NCBI RefSeq assembly: GCF_024807145.1
Contig: NZ_JANUCA010000001.1
Location: 930,001-994,000 of the forward strand
DNA length: 64,000 nt
From: Microbacterium sp. AK031
Lineage (GTDB): Bacteria > Actinomycetota > Actinomycetes > Actinomycetales > Microbacteriaceae
Direction of reading: 5' to 3'
Shown here: piece by piece, positions 51,719 to 60,302 of the stretch
Position numbering within the stretch: the stretch's first letter is position 1
Layout of the letters: each line of letters starts with the position of its first letter
Notes under the pieces: model-generated
Told to the model about the DNA's origin: nothing
Databases searched by the model: none
The model's input: the letters and a program-made list of their open reading frames with translations, nothing else
Made by a program: the position numbers and the translations under genes

Positions 51719-53390
51719 GCGTCAGCTTGCGGTGCGTGGAACGGTGGGGGTTGGCCGCATCGGGGCCGAGGCGTTCGATCTTGTTCTTTTCGTACGCATC
51801 GAAGTTGCCCTCGAACCAGTGCCACTGCGCCGGATTCTCATCCGTGCCCTCATAAGCGAGGATGTGCGTCGCGATCCGGTCGAGGAACCACCGGTCGTGC
51901 GTGATGACCACGGCGCAGCCGGGGAACTCGAGAAGTGCGTTCTCGAGCGAACCCAGGGTTTCGATGTCCAGATCGTTGGTCGGCTCGTCGAGAAGGAGCA
52001 GGTTGCCGCCCTCCTTCAGCGTCAGAGCGAGGTTCAGACGGTTGCGCTCACCACCGGAGAGCACTCCGGCCTTCTTCTGCTGGTCCGGCCCCTTGAATCC
52101 GAACTTCGAGACGTAGGCGCGCGAGGGAATCTCGGTCTTGCCGACCGTGATGAAGTCGAGCCCGTCGGACACGACCTCCCACAGGTTCTTGTCCGGGTCG
52201 ATGTTGGCGCGGGACTGGTCGACATAGCTGATCTTGACCGTCTCGCCGATCTTGAGATCTCCGCTGTCGAGCGGCTCGAGGCCGACGATGGTCTTGAACA
52301 GCGTGGTCTTCCCGACACCGTTGGCGCCGATGATGCCCACGATGCCGTTGGGCGGGAGGCTGAAGCTGAGGCCCTCGATGAGGGTGCGGTCGCCGAAGCC
52401 CTTCTTGAGGTTCTTCGCCTCGATGACGACGTTGCCCAGACGCGGACCCGCGGGAATCTGGATCTCCTCGAAGTCCAGTTTTCTGGTGCGCTCCGCCTCG
52501 GTCGCCATCTCCTCGTAGCGCGCCAGACGTGCCTTCGACTTGGTCTGACGGCCCTTGGCGCTGGAGCGCACCCACTCAAGTTCGTCCTTGAGCCGCTTGG
52601 CGAGTTTGGCGTCCTTCTTGCCCTGGATCGCGAGTCGCTCGCCCTTCTTCTCCAGGTACGTGGAGTAGTTGCCCTCGTAGCCGATCAGGCGGCCGCGGTC
52701 GACTTCGGCGATCCACTCCGCGACGTTGTCGAGGAAGTACCGGTCGTGAGTGATGGCGATGACGGCGCCCTTATAGGCCTGAAGATGCTGCTCGAGCCAG
52801 AGCACGCTCTCGGCGTCGAGGTGGTTCGTGGGCTCATCGAGGAGCAGCAGGTCCGGCTTCTGCAGCAGGAGCTTGGCGAGTGCCACACGGCGCTTCTCAC
52901 CACCGGAGAGGGGCCCGATCTCGGCGTCTCCCGGAGGAGTGCGGAGCGCATCCATGGCCTGATCGAGCTGGGAGTCGAGGTCCCAGCCGTCTGCGGCGTC
53001 GATCTCCTCCTGCAGCACGCCCATCTCGGCGAGCAGCGTGTCGAAGTCGGCGTCAGGGTCAGCCATCTGCGCGGAGATCTCGTTGAAGCGGTCGAGCTTC
53101 GGCTTGATCGCGACGCCGTCCTGGATGTTCTCCAACACGGTCTTCGTCTCATCGAGCACCGGCTCCTGCATCAGGATGCCGACCGTGTAGCCGGGCGAGA
53201 GCTTCGCCTCGCCGTTGGACGGCTGGTCGAGGCCCGCCATGATTTTGAGGATCGTCGACTTGCCGGCGCCGTTGGGGCCGACCATGCCGATCTTCGCCCC
53301 GGGGAGGAATGACATCGTCACGTCATCGAGGATGAGCTTGTCGCCCACCGCCTTGCGCGCACGAACCATCGAGTAGATGTACTCAGCCAC
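51711..53390 (-). CDS. ettA: Energy-dependent translational throttle protein, ABC-F
   Basis: A 559-residue soluble ABC-F ATPase binding the ribosomal E site and gating translation by ADP/ATP ratio. Two ATPase cassettes: Walker A GPNGAGKST and GANGVGKTT, signatures LSGGEKRRVALAKLLLQ and LSGGERNRLNLALTL, and Walker B LLLLDEPTNHLD and LLLLDEPTNDLD. The arm and P-site interaction motif fit EttA, and length matches. No membrane domain. Coupled to the downstream 4HBT gene. Confidence 0.96.
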   Translation of the reverse strand: MAEYIYSMVRARKAVGDKLILDDVTMSFLPGAKIGMVGPNGAGKSTILKIMAGLDQPSNGEAKLSPGYTVGILMQEPVLDETKTVLENIQDGVAIKPKLDRFNEISAQMADPDADFDTLLAEMGVLQEEIDAADGWDLDSQLDQAMDALRTPPGDAEIGPLSGGEKRRVALAKLLLQKPDLLLLDEPTNHLDAESVLWLEQHLQAYKGAVIAITHDRYFLDNVAEWIAEVDRGRLIGYEGNYSTYLEKKGERLAIQGKKDAKLAKRLKDELEWVRSSAKGRQTKSKARLARYEEMATEAERTRKLDFEEIQIPAGPRLGNVVIEAKNLKKGFGDRTLIEGLSFSLPPNGIVGIIGANGVGKTTLFKTIVGLEPLDSGDLKIGETVKISYVDQSRANIDPDKNLWEVVSDGLDFITVGKTEIPSRAYVSKFGFKGPDQQKKAGVLSGGERNRLNLALTLKEGGNLLLLDEPTNDLDIETLGSLENALLEFPGCAVVITHDRWFLDRIATHILAYEGTDENPAQWHWFEGNFDAYEKNKIERLGPDAANPHRSTHRKLTRD

Positions 53391-53448
53391 TAAGAACCGC
53401 TCCTTTTGTAGGCGTCGAAGATCGACACTCCAGCCTACCGGCTATGGA

Positions 53449-53940
53449 TCACCAGTCGATCGGGCGTGTGTTGCCGACGAGGCAGCGTCCTTCTGCGAGC
53501 TGATCGAGGACCGTGGTGACCGGTTCGCCTGTGGAGGGTCCGACCTGTCCGACCAGGCACTTGTCCTCACCCCACCGCACCGAGAACTGCAGGCTCTCGA
53601 CCGGGTTGCCCACCGTGGTGAGGTCCGGCGTCACCTGCATCGCGGTGCGGTCGAATCCCGCCTCGACGAGAGCATCGACATATGCACGGCCGGAAGCGCG
53701 TTCTTCCGTTGCCCAGACCCGATCGGTGATCGCAGCAAAGATCGGCAGATTGTCGTCGGCTGAGCCGTCCGGCTGAAAGACCGGGGCGTCCAGCGTGGGG
53801 GCCGTCGCCGGTGTCGATTCGGGGTTCGCCGAGGGCGACTCGGATGGTTCAGGTGCGCACGCTGCAAGCGCGAGCCCCACCAGCACGATCGTCGATGCCG
53901 CTATGACGCGCAGCCGAATGGTGGGGAGTCGACGGGGCAC
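53449..53940 (-). CDS. Lipoprotein, DUF6993-like
   Basis: A 163-residue lipoprotein. Signal peptide of about 27 residues with lipobox LAAC (Cys28), then a Pro/Ser/Glu linker to about residue 55, then a globular domain with two conserved cysteines (EDKCLVGQVG, EGRCLVGNTRP) that may form a disulfide. Function unknown. GTG 53940 is 6 nt after TAGAAT on the minus strand (leaderless). Confidence 0.88.
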   Translation of the reverse strand: MPRRLPTIRLRVIAASTIVLVGLALAACAPEPSESPSANPESTPATAPTLDAPVFQPDGSADDNLPIFAAITDRVWATEERASGRAYVDALVEAGFDRTAMQVTPDLTTVGNPVESLQFSVRWGEDKCLVGQVGPSTGEPVTTVLDQLAEGRCLVGNTRPIDW

Positions 53941-54019
53941 GTTCCGATTCTATGCGCGTGTTACCCGCGCTCCCCACCGCGGTTCCTGGACGAGGCTCAG
54001 GTGCGGTGTCGCTGATCCT

Positions 54020-54541
54020 TCACTCCACGGCCGACCAGGCGCCGGCGATGGCCACCGCCGGTTCTGGGGACGTGCCATCGTCTCCGCCGAGCCCGTCGTC
54101 GGATTCGGTGTCCGGCTCCGCGTCGTGCACCTCCCCCGTCACCGGGTCTACGCCGCTGGGGACTGAGTCCTGCGCGGCGGCCGGTCGACTCGCCTTGGCG
54201 AAGGCGCTGGCGCCCCAGCGCAGGTCGTGCCCGATGGCCTCCGCGTCGATATCGGCACTCATCCCCTTTCGCTCGGCGTTCTCCCACTCGCGAAGCTTCA
54301 GCTTGCCGGTCACGATGACGCCGTCGCCCTGATGCAGCGACGCCTTGACGTGATCGGCGAGTTGGCGGAACGCCGAGACGTTGTACCAGTTGGTGCCCGT
54401 CTCTATCCAGGTCTGAGTCTTCGAATCGAAGCGGCGCTGAGGGCTGGCGACGCGGAAGTTCACCACCGCCACCCCGTTCGCGGTCTCGCTCCGTTTGGGA
54501 TCGGCGCCGACGCGCCCCAGGATCGTCACGTTGTCGTTCAT
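54020..54541 (-). CDS. ssb: Single-stranded DNA-binding protein paralogue
   Basis: A 173-residue OB-fold SSB: VTILGRVGADPKRSETANGVAVVNFRVA, WIETGTNWYNVSAFRQLADHV, LHQGDGVIVTGKLKLREWENAERKG. The C-terminal third is acidic and disordered but ends AGAWSAVE, lacking the DDDIPF-type tip by which the main SSB recruits partners. It is thus a likely accessory SSB (SsbB-like); the rplI/rpsR neighbourhood of the main ssb is absent. ATG 54541 follows GAAGAGGAGATTGAC; the longer frame upstream is not SSB-like. Confidence 0.92.
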   Translation of the reverse strand: MNDNVTILGRVGADPKRSETANGVAVVNFRVASPQRRFDSKTQTWIETGTNWYNVSAFRQLADHVKASLHQGDGVIVTGKLKLREWENAERKGMSADIDAEAIGHDLRWGASAFAKASRPAAAQDSVPSGVDPVTGEVHDAEPDTESDDGLGGDDGTSPEPAVAIAGAWSAVE

Positions 54542-54740
54542 GTCAATCTCCTCTTCCATCGATGCCCGGGATGCGCCCGGATCGCCCCAGCGTGCCCGGT
54601 CGCGGCAATCGTCTGCAGCGCAGAATCCACGTTCGGTGGATAGGGCGACGAAAGCCTGGTCAGTGGAGGAAAGGATGCTGCTGCTCGGGTGATCACAATG
54701 TCCGTGGTCGGCCATATGTTCGAATCGGAAGGAGAACCCG

Positions 54741-55010
54741 ATGTCCGATACACGAATCACGCACCTGCCAGAGGTCACGTACGCCACACCACAGCTCACC
54801 TCGAAGCGCGAGAAGCTCGTCAGAGCTTCCGAGCATCTGTGGCGTGTACAAGACGCCGCCGGCCGCATCCTCGGCCACCTTCGCATCGTCGCCGATCCGC
54901 TCGGTCTGCGCTATCGCGCCGAGCGCCTGCATCTCGCCACCGGCGCCTTCCGCATCGTCGGCGAGTTCTGGCGACCAGATGACGCGGTGCAGGCCCTGCG
55001 CAACGGGTGA
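54741..55010 (+). CDS. Small conserved hypothetical protein
   Basis: An 89-residue basic protein: THLPEVTYATPQLTSKREKL, HLWRVQDAAGRILGHLRIVADP, RYRAERLHLATGAFRIVGEFW. It is predicted to be a small beta-rich fold and is not a recognised family. ATG 54741 has a very strong ribosome site (GGAAGGAGAACCCG). The 200 bp between it and the divergent ssb hold no other feature I can name. Confidence 0.75.
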   Translation: MSDTRITHLPEVTYATPQLTSKREKLVRASEHLWRVQDAAGRILGHLRIVADPLGLRYRAERLHLATGAFRIVGEFWRPDDAVQALRNG

Positions 55011-55125
55011 GTCATGCCAAGCAAAGGAGAACGGTTGAAAGCGATGCAGGCTCGTCACCGTTGTCGTGTGGGCGAATTGTCACCGTCGGCGTACCTCTGA
55101 ACGAGCCGGTCATCGAAAACACGTG

Positions 55126-55335
55126 ATGAAGATGGGCATCCCGATACCGATCGTGCCCGCGACTCCTACCCGTCGCGTGCTCACACATCATGGAGGCGGC
55201 ACGAAAGGCCGAAGGGGATGCCTCTGCGACCCTTGCCGACAACAACGCAACTCCTATGCACGTGAGTGGCGCGCTCGGCGAAAGGCTCCACCAGCGTCGG
55301 GCGAACACACCACCTCGAAAGTGTCGCTAATCTAG
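55126..55335 (+). CDS. Small CxC..C peptide resembling actinophage zinc-ribbon-like ORFs
   Basis: A 69-residue basic peptide. Its core HHGGGTKGRRGCLCDPCRQQ then RNSYAREWRARRK matches the pattern HG...GCxCxxCR...Y...RR seen in many small actinobacterial and actinophage proteins, probably metal-binding and nucleic-acid-linked. ATG 55126 overlaps a GTG at 55123; no good ribosome site is visible. The region 55020-55340 is less GC-rich than its surroundings and lies just before tRNA-Arg, so it may be a remnant of an integrated element. It may also not be expressed. Confidence 0.5.
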   Translation: MKMGIPIPIVPATPTRRVLTHHGGGTKGRRGCLCDPCRQQRNSYAREWRARRKAPPASGEHTTSKVSLI

Positions 55336-55342
55336 ATATAGA

Positions 55343-55417
55343 CCCCCAGTAGCTCAGCGGAAGAGCATCGATCTTCTAAGTCGCCGGTCGCACGTTCGAA
55401 TCGTGCCTGGGGGACCA
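55343..55417 (+). tRNA. tRNA-Arg (TCT)
   Basis: 75 nt with CCA encoded. Acceptor CCCCCAG/CTGGGGG, D arm GCTCAGCGGAAGAGC, anticodon loop CTTCTAA giving TCT, T arm GCACGTTCGAATCGTGC. The outer anticodon-stem pair 27-43 is T-C, unpaired. Confidence 0.96.
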
Positions 55418-55455
55418 AGGAATGGCGATGTCCATGCCCTCAGTAGACTGATCGC

Positions 55456-56082
55456 ATGGTATCTGCGTCCGAAAATGATCGACTCGTCTGGATCGACTGC
55501 GAGATGACGGGACTCGATCTTTCGGTGGATGAACTCGTCGAGATCGCGGTCGTCATCACTGACTTCGAGCTGCGTCCGCTCGATCCTGGTTTCCAGATCG
55601 TCATCAAGCCGAATGACTCGGCGCTCGCAAACATGAACGATTTCGTCACGAAGATGCATGAGGCATCGGGCCTGATCAATGAGATCCCCGACGGTGTCTC
55701 TTTGGCTGATGCCGAGGCCCAGACCCTCGAGTACATCAAGAGATTCGTACCGCTCGAGGGTAAAGCGCCGCTGGCGGGAAACACGATCGGCACCGATCGC
55801 ATGTTCCTGGCGAAGTACATGCCGCAGATCGATCAGTGGCTGCACTACCGCAACGTCGATGTCTCCAGTGTCAAGGAGCTCTCACGGCGCTGGTATCCGC
55901 GCGTGTTCTTCCAGGCACCGGCCAAAGACGGTGGACATCGCGCGCTGGCAGACATCCTGGAGTCGATCCGCGAGATGCAGTACTACCGCGAGGCGGTGTT
56001 CGTGGCAGAACCAGGGCCGTCCAGCGACGATGCTCGCGCAATCGCAGAGCGCACCGTGTCGTCGTTCACCTCAGACGTGTAA
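55456..56082 (+). CDS. orn: Oligoribonuclease
   Basis: A 208-residue 3'-5' exoribonuclease (DEDDh) that degrades 2-5 nt RNA and pGpG to mononucleotides; usually essential. Exo I WIDCEMTGLDL, Exo II GNTIGTDRMFL, Exo III GGHRALADILESI with the catalytic His. TAGACT at 55444-55449 lies 6 nt before the ATG (leaderless). Flanked by tRNA-Arg and tRNA-His, a common actinobacterial arrangement. Confidence 0.97.
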   Translation: MVSASENDRLVWIDCEMTGLDLSVDELVEIAVVITDFELRPLDPGFQIVIKPNDSALANMNDFVTKMHEASGLINEIPDGVSLADAEAQTLEYIKRFVPLEGKAPLAGNTIGTDRMFLAKYMPQIDQWLHYRNVDVSSVKELSRRWYPRVFFQAPAKDGGHRALADILESIREMQYYREAVFVAEPGPSSDDARAIAERTVSSFTSDV

Positions 56083-56117
56083 TAGAATCGTCTGGTTGCC
56101 TGCTCCGGCCGGCACAT

Positions 56118-56194
56118 GGTGGCTATAGCTCAGTTGGTAGAGCACCGCGTTGTGGTCGCGGGGGTCGCGGGTTCAAGCCCCGTTAGCCACCCCA
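56118..56194 (+). tRNA. tRNA-His (GTG)
   Basis: Acceptor GTGGCTA/TAGCCAC with discriminator C and encoded CCA, and G at position -1 (56118). Anticodon loop TTGTGGT gives GTG; stem GCGCG-type partners CGCG. D arm GCTCAGTTGGTAGAGC. Confidence 0.96.
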
Positions 56195-56231
56195 AGTGAG
56201 GATGAAGCGCCGAAGGCGCGACATCTCGAAT

Positions 56232-56270
56232 AGAAGGCCCGAATCGAAAGACTCGGGCCTTCTTCTGTTT
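56232..56270 (+). terminator. Terminator after tRNA-His
   Basis: AGAAGGCCCGA pairs with TCGGGCCTTCT over a 10-nt loop, followed by TCTGTTT. Confidence 0.82.
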
Positions 56271-56286
56271 CGCCTCATTGCTACGG

Positions 56287-56307
56287 GAATACCCCCTAGG
56301 GGTATTC
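56287..56307. promoter_or_regulatory. CsoR-type copper operator palindrome
   Basis: GAATACCCC and its partner GGGGTATTC flank a C/TA centre in a near-perfect 21-bp palindrome, fitting the CsoR pattern TACCC...GGGTA. It lies 38 bp before the copper ATPase start. No csoR is in the window. Confidence 0.75.
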
Positions 56308-56344
56308 GGTTGTGGTCCATCGAACCCTTCGGGAGGATGACATC

Positions 56345-58441
56345 ATGACGCACCCAGGCCACGACGATCACGCGCACGCCGCTCAGGAGCACACCGCTCA
56401 GGATCACACCGCCGGTCACGTCGGGCACGCTCAGGCCGAGCATGCCGAGCACACTCACGGCGGACACGGCCACCATGACCACGCCGATCATGTCGGGCAG
56501 TTCCGACGGCTGTTCTGGATCATGCTGCTGATCGCGATCCCTGTTGTCGCGACATCCCGGATGTTCGGCATGGTGCTCGGATATCAGCTTCCCGATTGGA
56601 CTGTGTGGATCGCCGCACTGCTCGGCACCGTGATGTACGTGTGGGGTGGCGCACCCTTCCTCTCGGGTGCTGTCGCCGAACTCCGCGCGCGCACACCCGG
56701 CATGATGCTGCTGATCGCGCTGGCGATCAGCGTCGCCTTCTTCGCTTCGTGGGGCGCCACGTTGGGCATCCTTCATCATGAGCTTGAGTTCTGGTGGGAA
56801 CTCGCCCTGCTGATCGTCATCATGCTGCTCGGCCACTGGGTCGAGATGCGCTCGCTGGCGCAGACGAGTTCGGCACTCGATTCACTCGCAGCGCTGCTTC
56901 CCGACGAGGCCGAGCGCATCGACGGCGACACCGTCACCACCGTCTCCCCCGATGCACTGCGCCAAGGCGACCTCGTGCTGGTGAGGCCGGGCGCCCGACT
57001 GCCGGCAGATGGAACCATTCGCGAGGGCAGCGCACACCTCGACGAATCTATGATCACCGGCGAGTCGCATCCCGTCCGCCGCACGGTCGGCGACCCGGTC
57101 ATCGCCGGCACCGTCGCAACCGATTCGGGTCTCCGCGTCGAGATCACTGCCGTGGGCGCGGATACGGCGCTCGCCGGCATCCAACGACTCGTCGCTGCGG
57201 CGCAGAATTCGTCATCGCGCGCGCAGCGGATCGCGGACAGAGCCGCGGGTTGGCTCTTCTGGTTCGCGCTCGGCGCTGCGGCGATCACCGCCGTGGCGTG
57301 GTCGACCCTAGGGATGCCGGATCAGGCGATCATCCGCACGATCACGGTTCTCGTGATCGCGTGCCCGCACGCTCTGGGGCTCGCCATCCCGCTGGTCGTC
57401 TCCATCGCGACAGAGCGCGCCGCACGCGCGGGCGTGCTGGTCAAGGACCGCCTCGCGCTGGAGAGTATGCGCACCGTCGACGTCGTCCTGTTCGACAAGA
57501 CCGGAACACTCACCAAGGGCGCACCGACGGTGACCGCCGTGGACACGACGGAAGATCTGTCGGACGATGACCTCCTTGCACTCGCGGCCGCGGCTGAGAC
57601 CGGCTCCGAGCATCCGCTCGCCAAAGCCATCGTCGCCGCTGCTGCAGCCAGCGATCTCGATGTCCCGGCAGCCTCCGGATTCTTCTCCTCTCCCGCGATC
57701 GGCGTGCGTGCGACGGTGGACGGTGTGACCGTGCAGGTGGGCGGTCCCCACCTTCTCGAGCAGGAGAGTGTCGAAGAGCGGCCGATCGCAGCCGCGTGGC
57801 GCCGCGAAGGCGCGATCATCCTCCACGTCCTGGTGGACGGTCAGGTGGCCGGCGCGCTGCGCCTGGCGGACGAGATCCGCGTCGAGTCCCGCGAGGCCGT
57901 CGAGGAGCTTCACGCTCGTGGCGTGCAGGTCGTCATGATCACCGGGGACGCCGAAGCTGTGGCCTCCACCGTCGCTGCAGAGCTCGGCATCGACCGCGTC
58001 TACGCCGGGGTACGACCGGAGGACAAAGCCTCCAAGGTGCGTGAGCTGCAGAGCGAGGACCACCATGTCGCCATGGTCGGCGACGGCGTCAACGACGCGC
58101 CGGCGCTCGCACAGGCGGATGTCGGCATCGCGATCGGCGCGGGTACGGATGTCGCGATCGCTTCAGCAGGCGTGATCCTCGCCGGAGACGACCCTCGCTC
58201 CGTGCTCTCGGTGATCGATCTGTCGCGCGCGAGCTACCGGAAGATGACGCAGAACCTGTGGTGGGCCGCAGGGTACAACCTGATCTCCGTGCCGTTGGCC
58301 GCCGGAGTCCTCGCACCCATCGGCTTCGTGCTGCCAATGTCAGTGGGGGCGATCCTGATGTCGCTCTCGACGATCGTGGTCGCGCTCAACGCGCAATTGC
58401 TCAGGAGGATCGACCTGTCCCACGCTGAGACTCGCGCGTGA
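56345..58441 (+). CDS. copB: Copper-translocating P1B-type ATPase, CPH class (CopB-like)
   Basis: A 698-residue membrane pump exporting copper, probably, with ATP. The first ~50 residues are a His-rich metal-binding tail (HPGHDDHAHAAQEH, HTHGGHGHHDHADH) in place of CxxC domains. Eight helices; actuator motif TGES; CPH at Cys340-Pro-His342 in the transport helix; phosphorylated Asp384 in DKTGTLTKG; HP in SEHPLAK; hinge GDGVNDAPALAQADVG. The CPH motif and His tail define the CopB subgroup (Cu+/Cu2+, sometimes Ag). ATG 56345 follows GGGAGGATGACATC. A CsoR-like palindrome is upstream. Confidence 0.94.
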   Translation: MTHPGHDDHAHAAQEHTAQDHTAGHVGHAQAEHAEHTHGGHGHHDHADHVGQFRRLFWIMLLIAIPVVATSRMFGMVLGYQLPDWTVWIAALLGTVMYVWGGAPFLSGAVAELRARTPGMMLLIALAISVAFFASWGATLGILHHELEFWWELALLIVIMLLGHWVEMRSLAQTSSALDSLAALLPDEAERIDGDTVTTVSPDALRQGDLVLVRPGARLPADGTIREGSAHLDESMITGESHPVRRTVGDPVIAGTVATDSGLRVEITAVGADTALAGIQRLVAAAQNSSSRAQRIADRAAGWLFWFALGAAAITAVAWSTLGMPDQAIIRTITVLVIACPHALGLAIPLVVSIATERAARAGVLVKDRLALESMRTVDVVLFDKTGTLTKGAPTVTAVDTTEDLSDDDLLALAAAAETGSEHPLAKAIVAAAAASDLDVPAASGFFSSPAIGVRATVDGVTVQVGGPHLLEQESVEERPIAAAWRREGAIILHVLVDGQVAGALRLADEIRVESREAVEELHARGVQVVMITGDAEAVASTVAAELGIDRVYAGVRPEDKASKVRELQSEDHHVAMVGDGVNDAPALAQADVGIAIGAGTDVAIASAGVILAGDDPRSVLSVIDLSRASYRKMTQNLWWAAGYNLISVPLAAGVLAPIGFVLPMSVGAILMSLSTIVVALNAQLLRRIDLSHAETRA

Positions 58442-58443
58442 GG

Positions 58444-59122
58444 TCACGCCGCCCTGAATCGCGCCGGTGTCGTCCCCAGTATCCGGCGGAAGTGCCGGGT
58501 GAGATGCGCCTGATCGTGAAATCCCGCTGAGGCCGCAGCATCCGTCACCCGCCACCCATCGACCAGCAGGCGACGCGCATGACCCACCCGTCGACTGATC
58601 AGATAACGATGCGGGGGCATACCGTACGCGCGGGTGAAGGCGCGGGTCAGGTGGCTCGGGTGGACCCCCAGCTCCACCGCTGCGTCGGAGATGGTGAAGG
58701 AATCGAGAACTCGATCATCCAACAGCACTCGCAGTCGTCGGGCTAGCGGAGAGTCGGCGAAAGATGGCGCCGGCCCGTCCAGGCGCGCCTGCATCCGCGA
58801 ACGTGGGATGCGCCGCGGCCGCGGACGGCGCCGATTTCGGCAGCCATTGCGATTCGAGATACAGCACACGTTTGCGGAACCCGCGTCCGCGAGTCGCAGA
58901 ACGGCCATCGTGCGGGACCTCCGGCGGCAGAACCGTGACCGCATCCGGGAGCGCGAGATGGCGGGCGCGGTCCAGGTCGTAGGAGACGGCGCCGCTGTCG
59001 ATCAGCAGCACTGTCCAGTCTTCGTGCGCGTGCATCGGGTACGCGTGATCTTCGAACGACGCGTGCAGCACTTCGCGCACCCCCGGCACGATCGGCTGCC
59101 ATGCACGGATCGAATCGGTCAT
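58444..59122 (-). pseudogene. AraC-family regulator split by a frameshift
   Basis: Two minus-strand frames together make one AraC protein. From ATG 59122, 135 residues form the cupin-like sensor domain (EVLHASFEDHAYPMHAHEDWTVLL, LPDAVTVLPPEVPHDG) and run to a stop at 58715. From about 58795 the +1 frame continues with ARLDGPAPSFADSPLARRLRVLLDD and the complete AraC helix-turn-helix pair (DAAVELGVHPSHLTRAFTRA, VTDAAASAGFHDQAHLTRHF), ending at 58444. The switch lies near GCGGATGCAGGCGC. Real mutation and sequencing error cannot be separated here. Divergent from the DUF2000 gene, its likely target. Confidence 0.82.
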
Positions 59123-59170
59123 GCAAGAAACGTACAAGACTCGAGCCCGCAGCCGGCCGAGAATCGGAGC

Positions 59171-59626
59171 ATGACCTCTATCGCACCCGTCGCCCCGCAG
59201 GATGCTGCGCCCTTCCGTTTCGACACCAAAGTGGCCGTCGTGCTGCGCGACGATCTCGCTCCGTGGCAGGAACTCGACGTCACGGCGTTCCTCATGAGCG
59301 GGATCGCCAGCAGCGAACCCGGTCTCGTCGGGGAACCGTATCGCGACCGCGACAACAACGAATACCTGACGATGCTCCGCCAGCCCGTCCTCGTGCTGTC
59401 GGCACAAGCCGAGTACTTCGCCGCAGCACGCAGCAAGGCCGCAGCACGCGACGACATCGCTCTCGCCGTCTACACCGGTGACCTCTTCACGACCACGCAC
59501 GATGATGCGAACAGGGCGGCCGTCGCAGCAGTTCCGGCCAGCGACCTCGACCTCGTCGGCGTCGCGGTGCGCGGTCCGAAGAACGTGATCGATCGCCTTC
59601 TCAAAGGCGCGCGCATGCACGCCTGA
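59171..59626 (+). CDS. DUF2000 family protein
   Basis: A 151-residue protein: RFDTKVAVVLRDDLAPWQELDVTAFLMSGI and EYLTMLRQPVLVLSA are DUF2000 hallmarks (a peptidyl-tRNA-hydrolase-2-like fold). Function unknown. AraC regulators are often encoded beside DUF2000 genes and are thought to control them. ATG 59171 follows CGGAG; the longer in-frame reading from 58634 is antisense shadow. Confidence 0.88.
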   Translation: MTSIAPVAPQDAAPFRFDTKVAVVLRDDLAPWQELDVTAFLMSGIASSEPGLVGEPYRDRDNNEYLTMLRQPVLVLSAQAEYFAAARSKAAARDDIALAVYTGDLFTTTHDDANRAAVAAVPASDLDLVGVAVRGPKNVIDRLLKGARMHA

Positions 59627-59647
59627 ACACGCATCTAGGATTGCCTG

Positions 59648-60277
59648 GTGTCTCTGACGGTCTGGCTCTCGCTCCTCACAGCATCCGTCGTCATCAGCTT
59701 CACCCCTGGAGCCGGCGCGATCAACACGATGTCGAACGCGCTCGCCGAAGGTTGGCGGCGCTCGATCTGGGGCGTGATCGGCCAGCAGCTGGCCCTGGTC
59801 GTCCACGTCGTCATCGTGGCGGCCGGCGTGGGCTTGTTCATCTCGCGCTCCCCTGTGCTGTTCGACATCATCCGCTACGCGGGCGCCGCCTACCTGGCGT
59901 ACCTCGGGCTGCGGCTGATCTTCACCCGCGTTCGAGACTCGAGCGAGTCCGCGGAGGATGTCCCGAGGCTCCCGGAGAGTCGCTGGTCGATGATCAGGCG
60001 CGGGTTCTGGGTGAATCTGCTCAACCCCAAGGCGATCGTCTTCTTCCTCGCGTTCATCCCGCAGTTCATCCGACTCGATCAGCCGGCCCTCCCCCAGTAC
60101 CTGATCCTGATCGTCACCGTCATCGCCGTCGATGTGCTGGTGATGTGGGGATTCTTCGCAACAGCGGCGCGACCGTTCCAGCGCATCACTCGCACCGCGC
60201 GCGGTCAGCGGATCCTGACCGGCGTTTTCGGCGGCTTGTTCCTCGCGGTCGCCGCGCTGCTGCTGGTCGTCCATTGA
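59648..60277 (+). CDS. LysE/RhtB-family amino-acid exporter
   Basis: A 209-residue membrane protein with six helices: FTPGAGAINTMSNALAEGWRRS after the first helix (usual PGP motif as PGA), GAAYLAYLGLRLIF, and GFWVNLLNPKAIVFFLAFIPQF. It exports amino acids or homoserine lactones; substrate unknown. GTG 59648 lies 6 nt after TAGGAT (leaderless). Confidence 0.93.
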   Translation: MSLTVWLSLLTASVVISFTPGAGAINTMSNALAEGWRRSIWGVIGQQLALVVHVVIVAAGVGLFISRSPVLFDIIRYAGAAYLAYLGLRLIFTRVRDSSESAEDVPRLPESRWSMIRRGFWVNLLNPKAIVFFLAFIPQFIRLDQPALPQYLILIVTVIAVDVLVMWGFFATAARPFQRITRTARGQRILTGVFGGLFLAVAALLLVVH

Positions 60278-60302
60278 CCCCTGCCTGGCAATAGGCTTGT
60301 CG

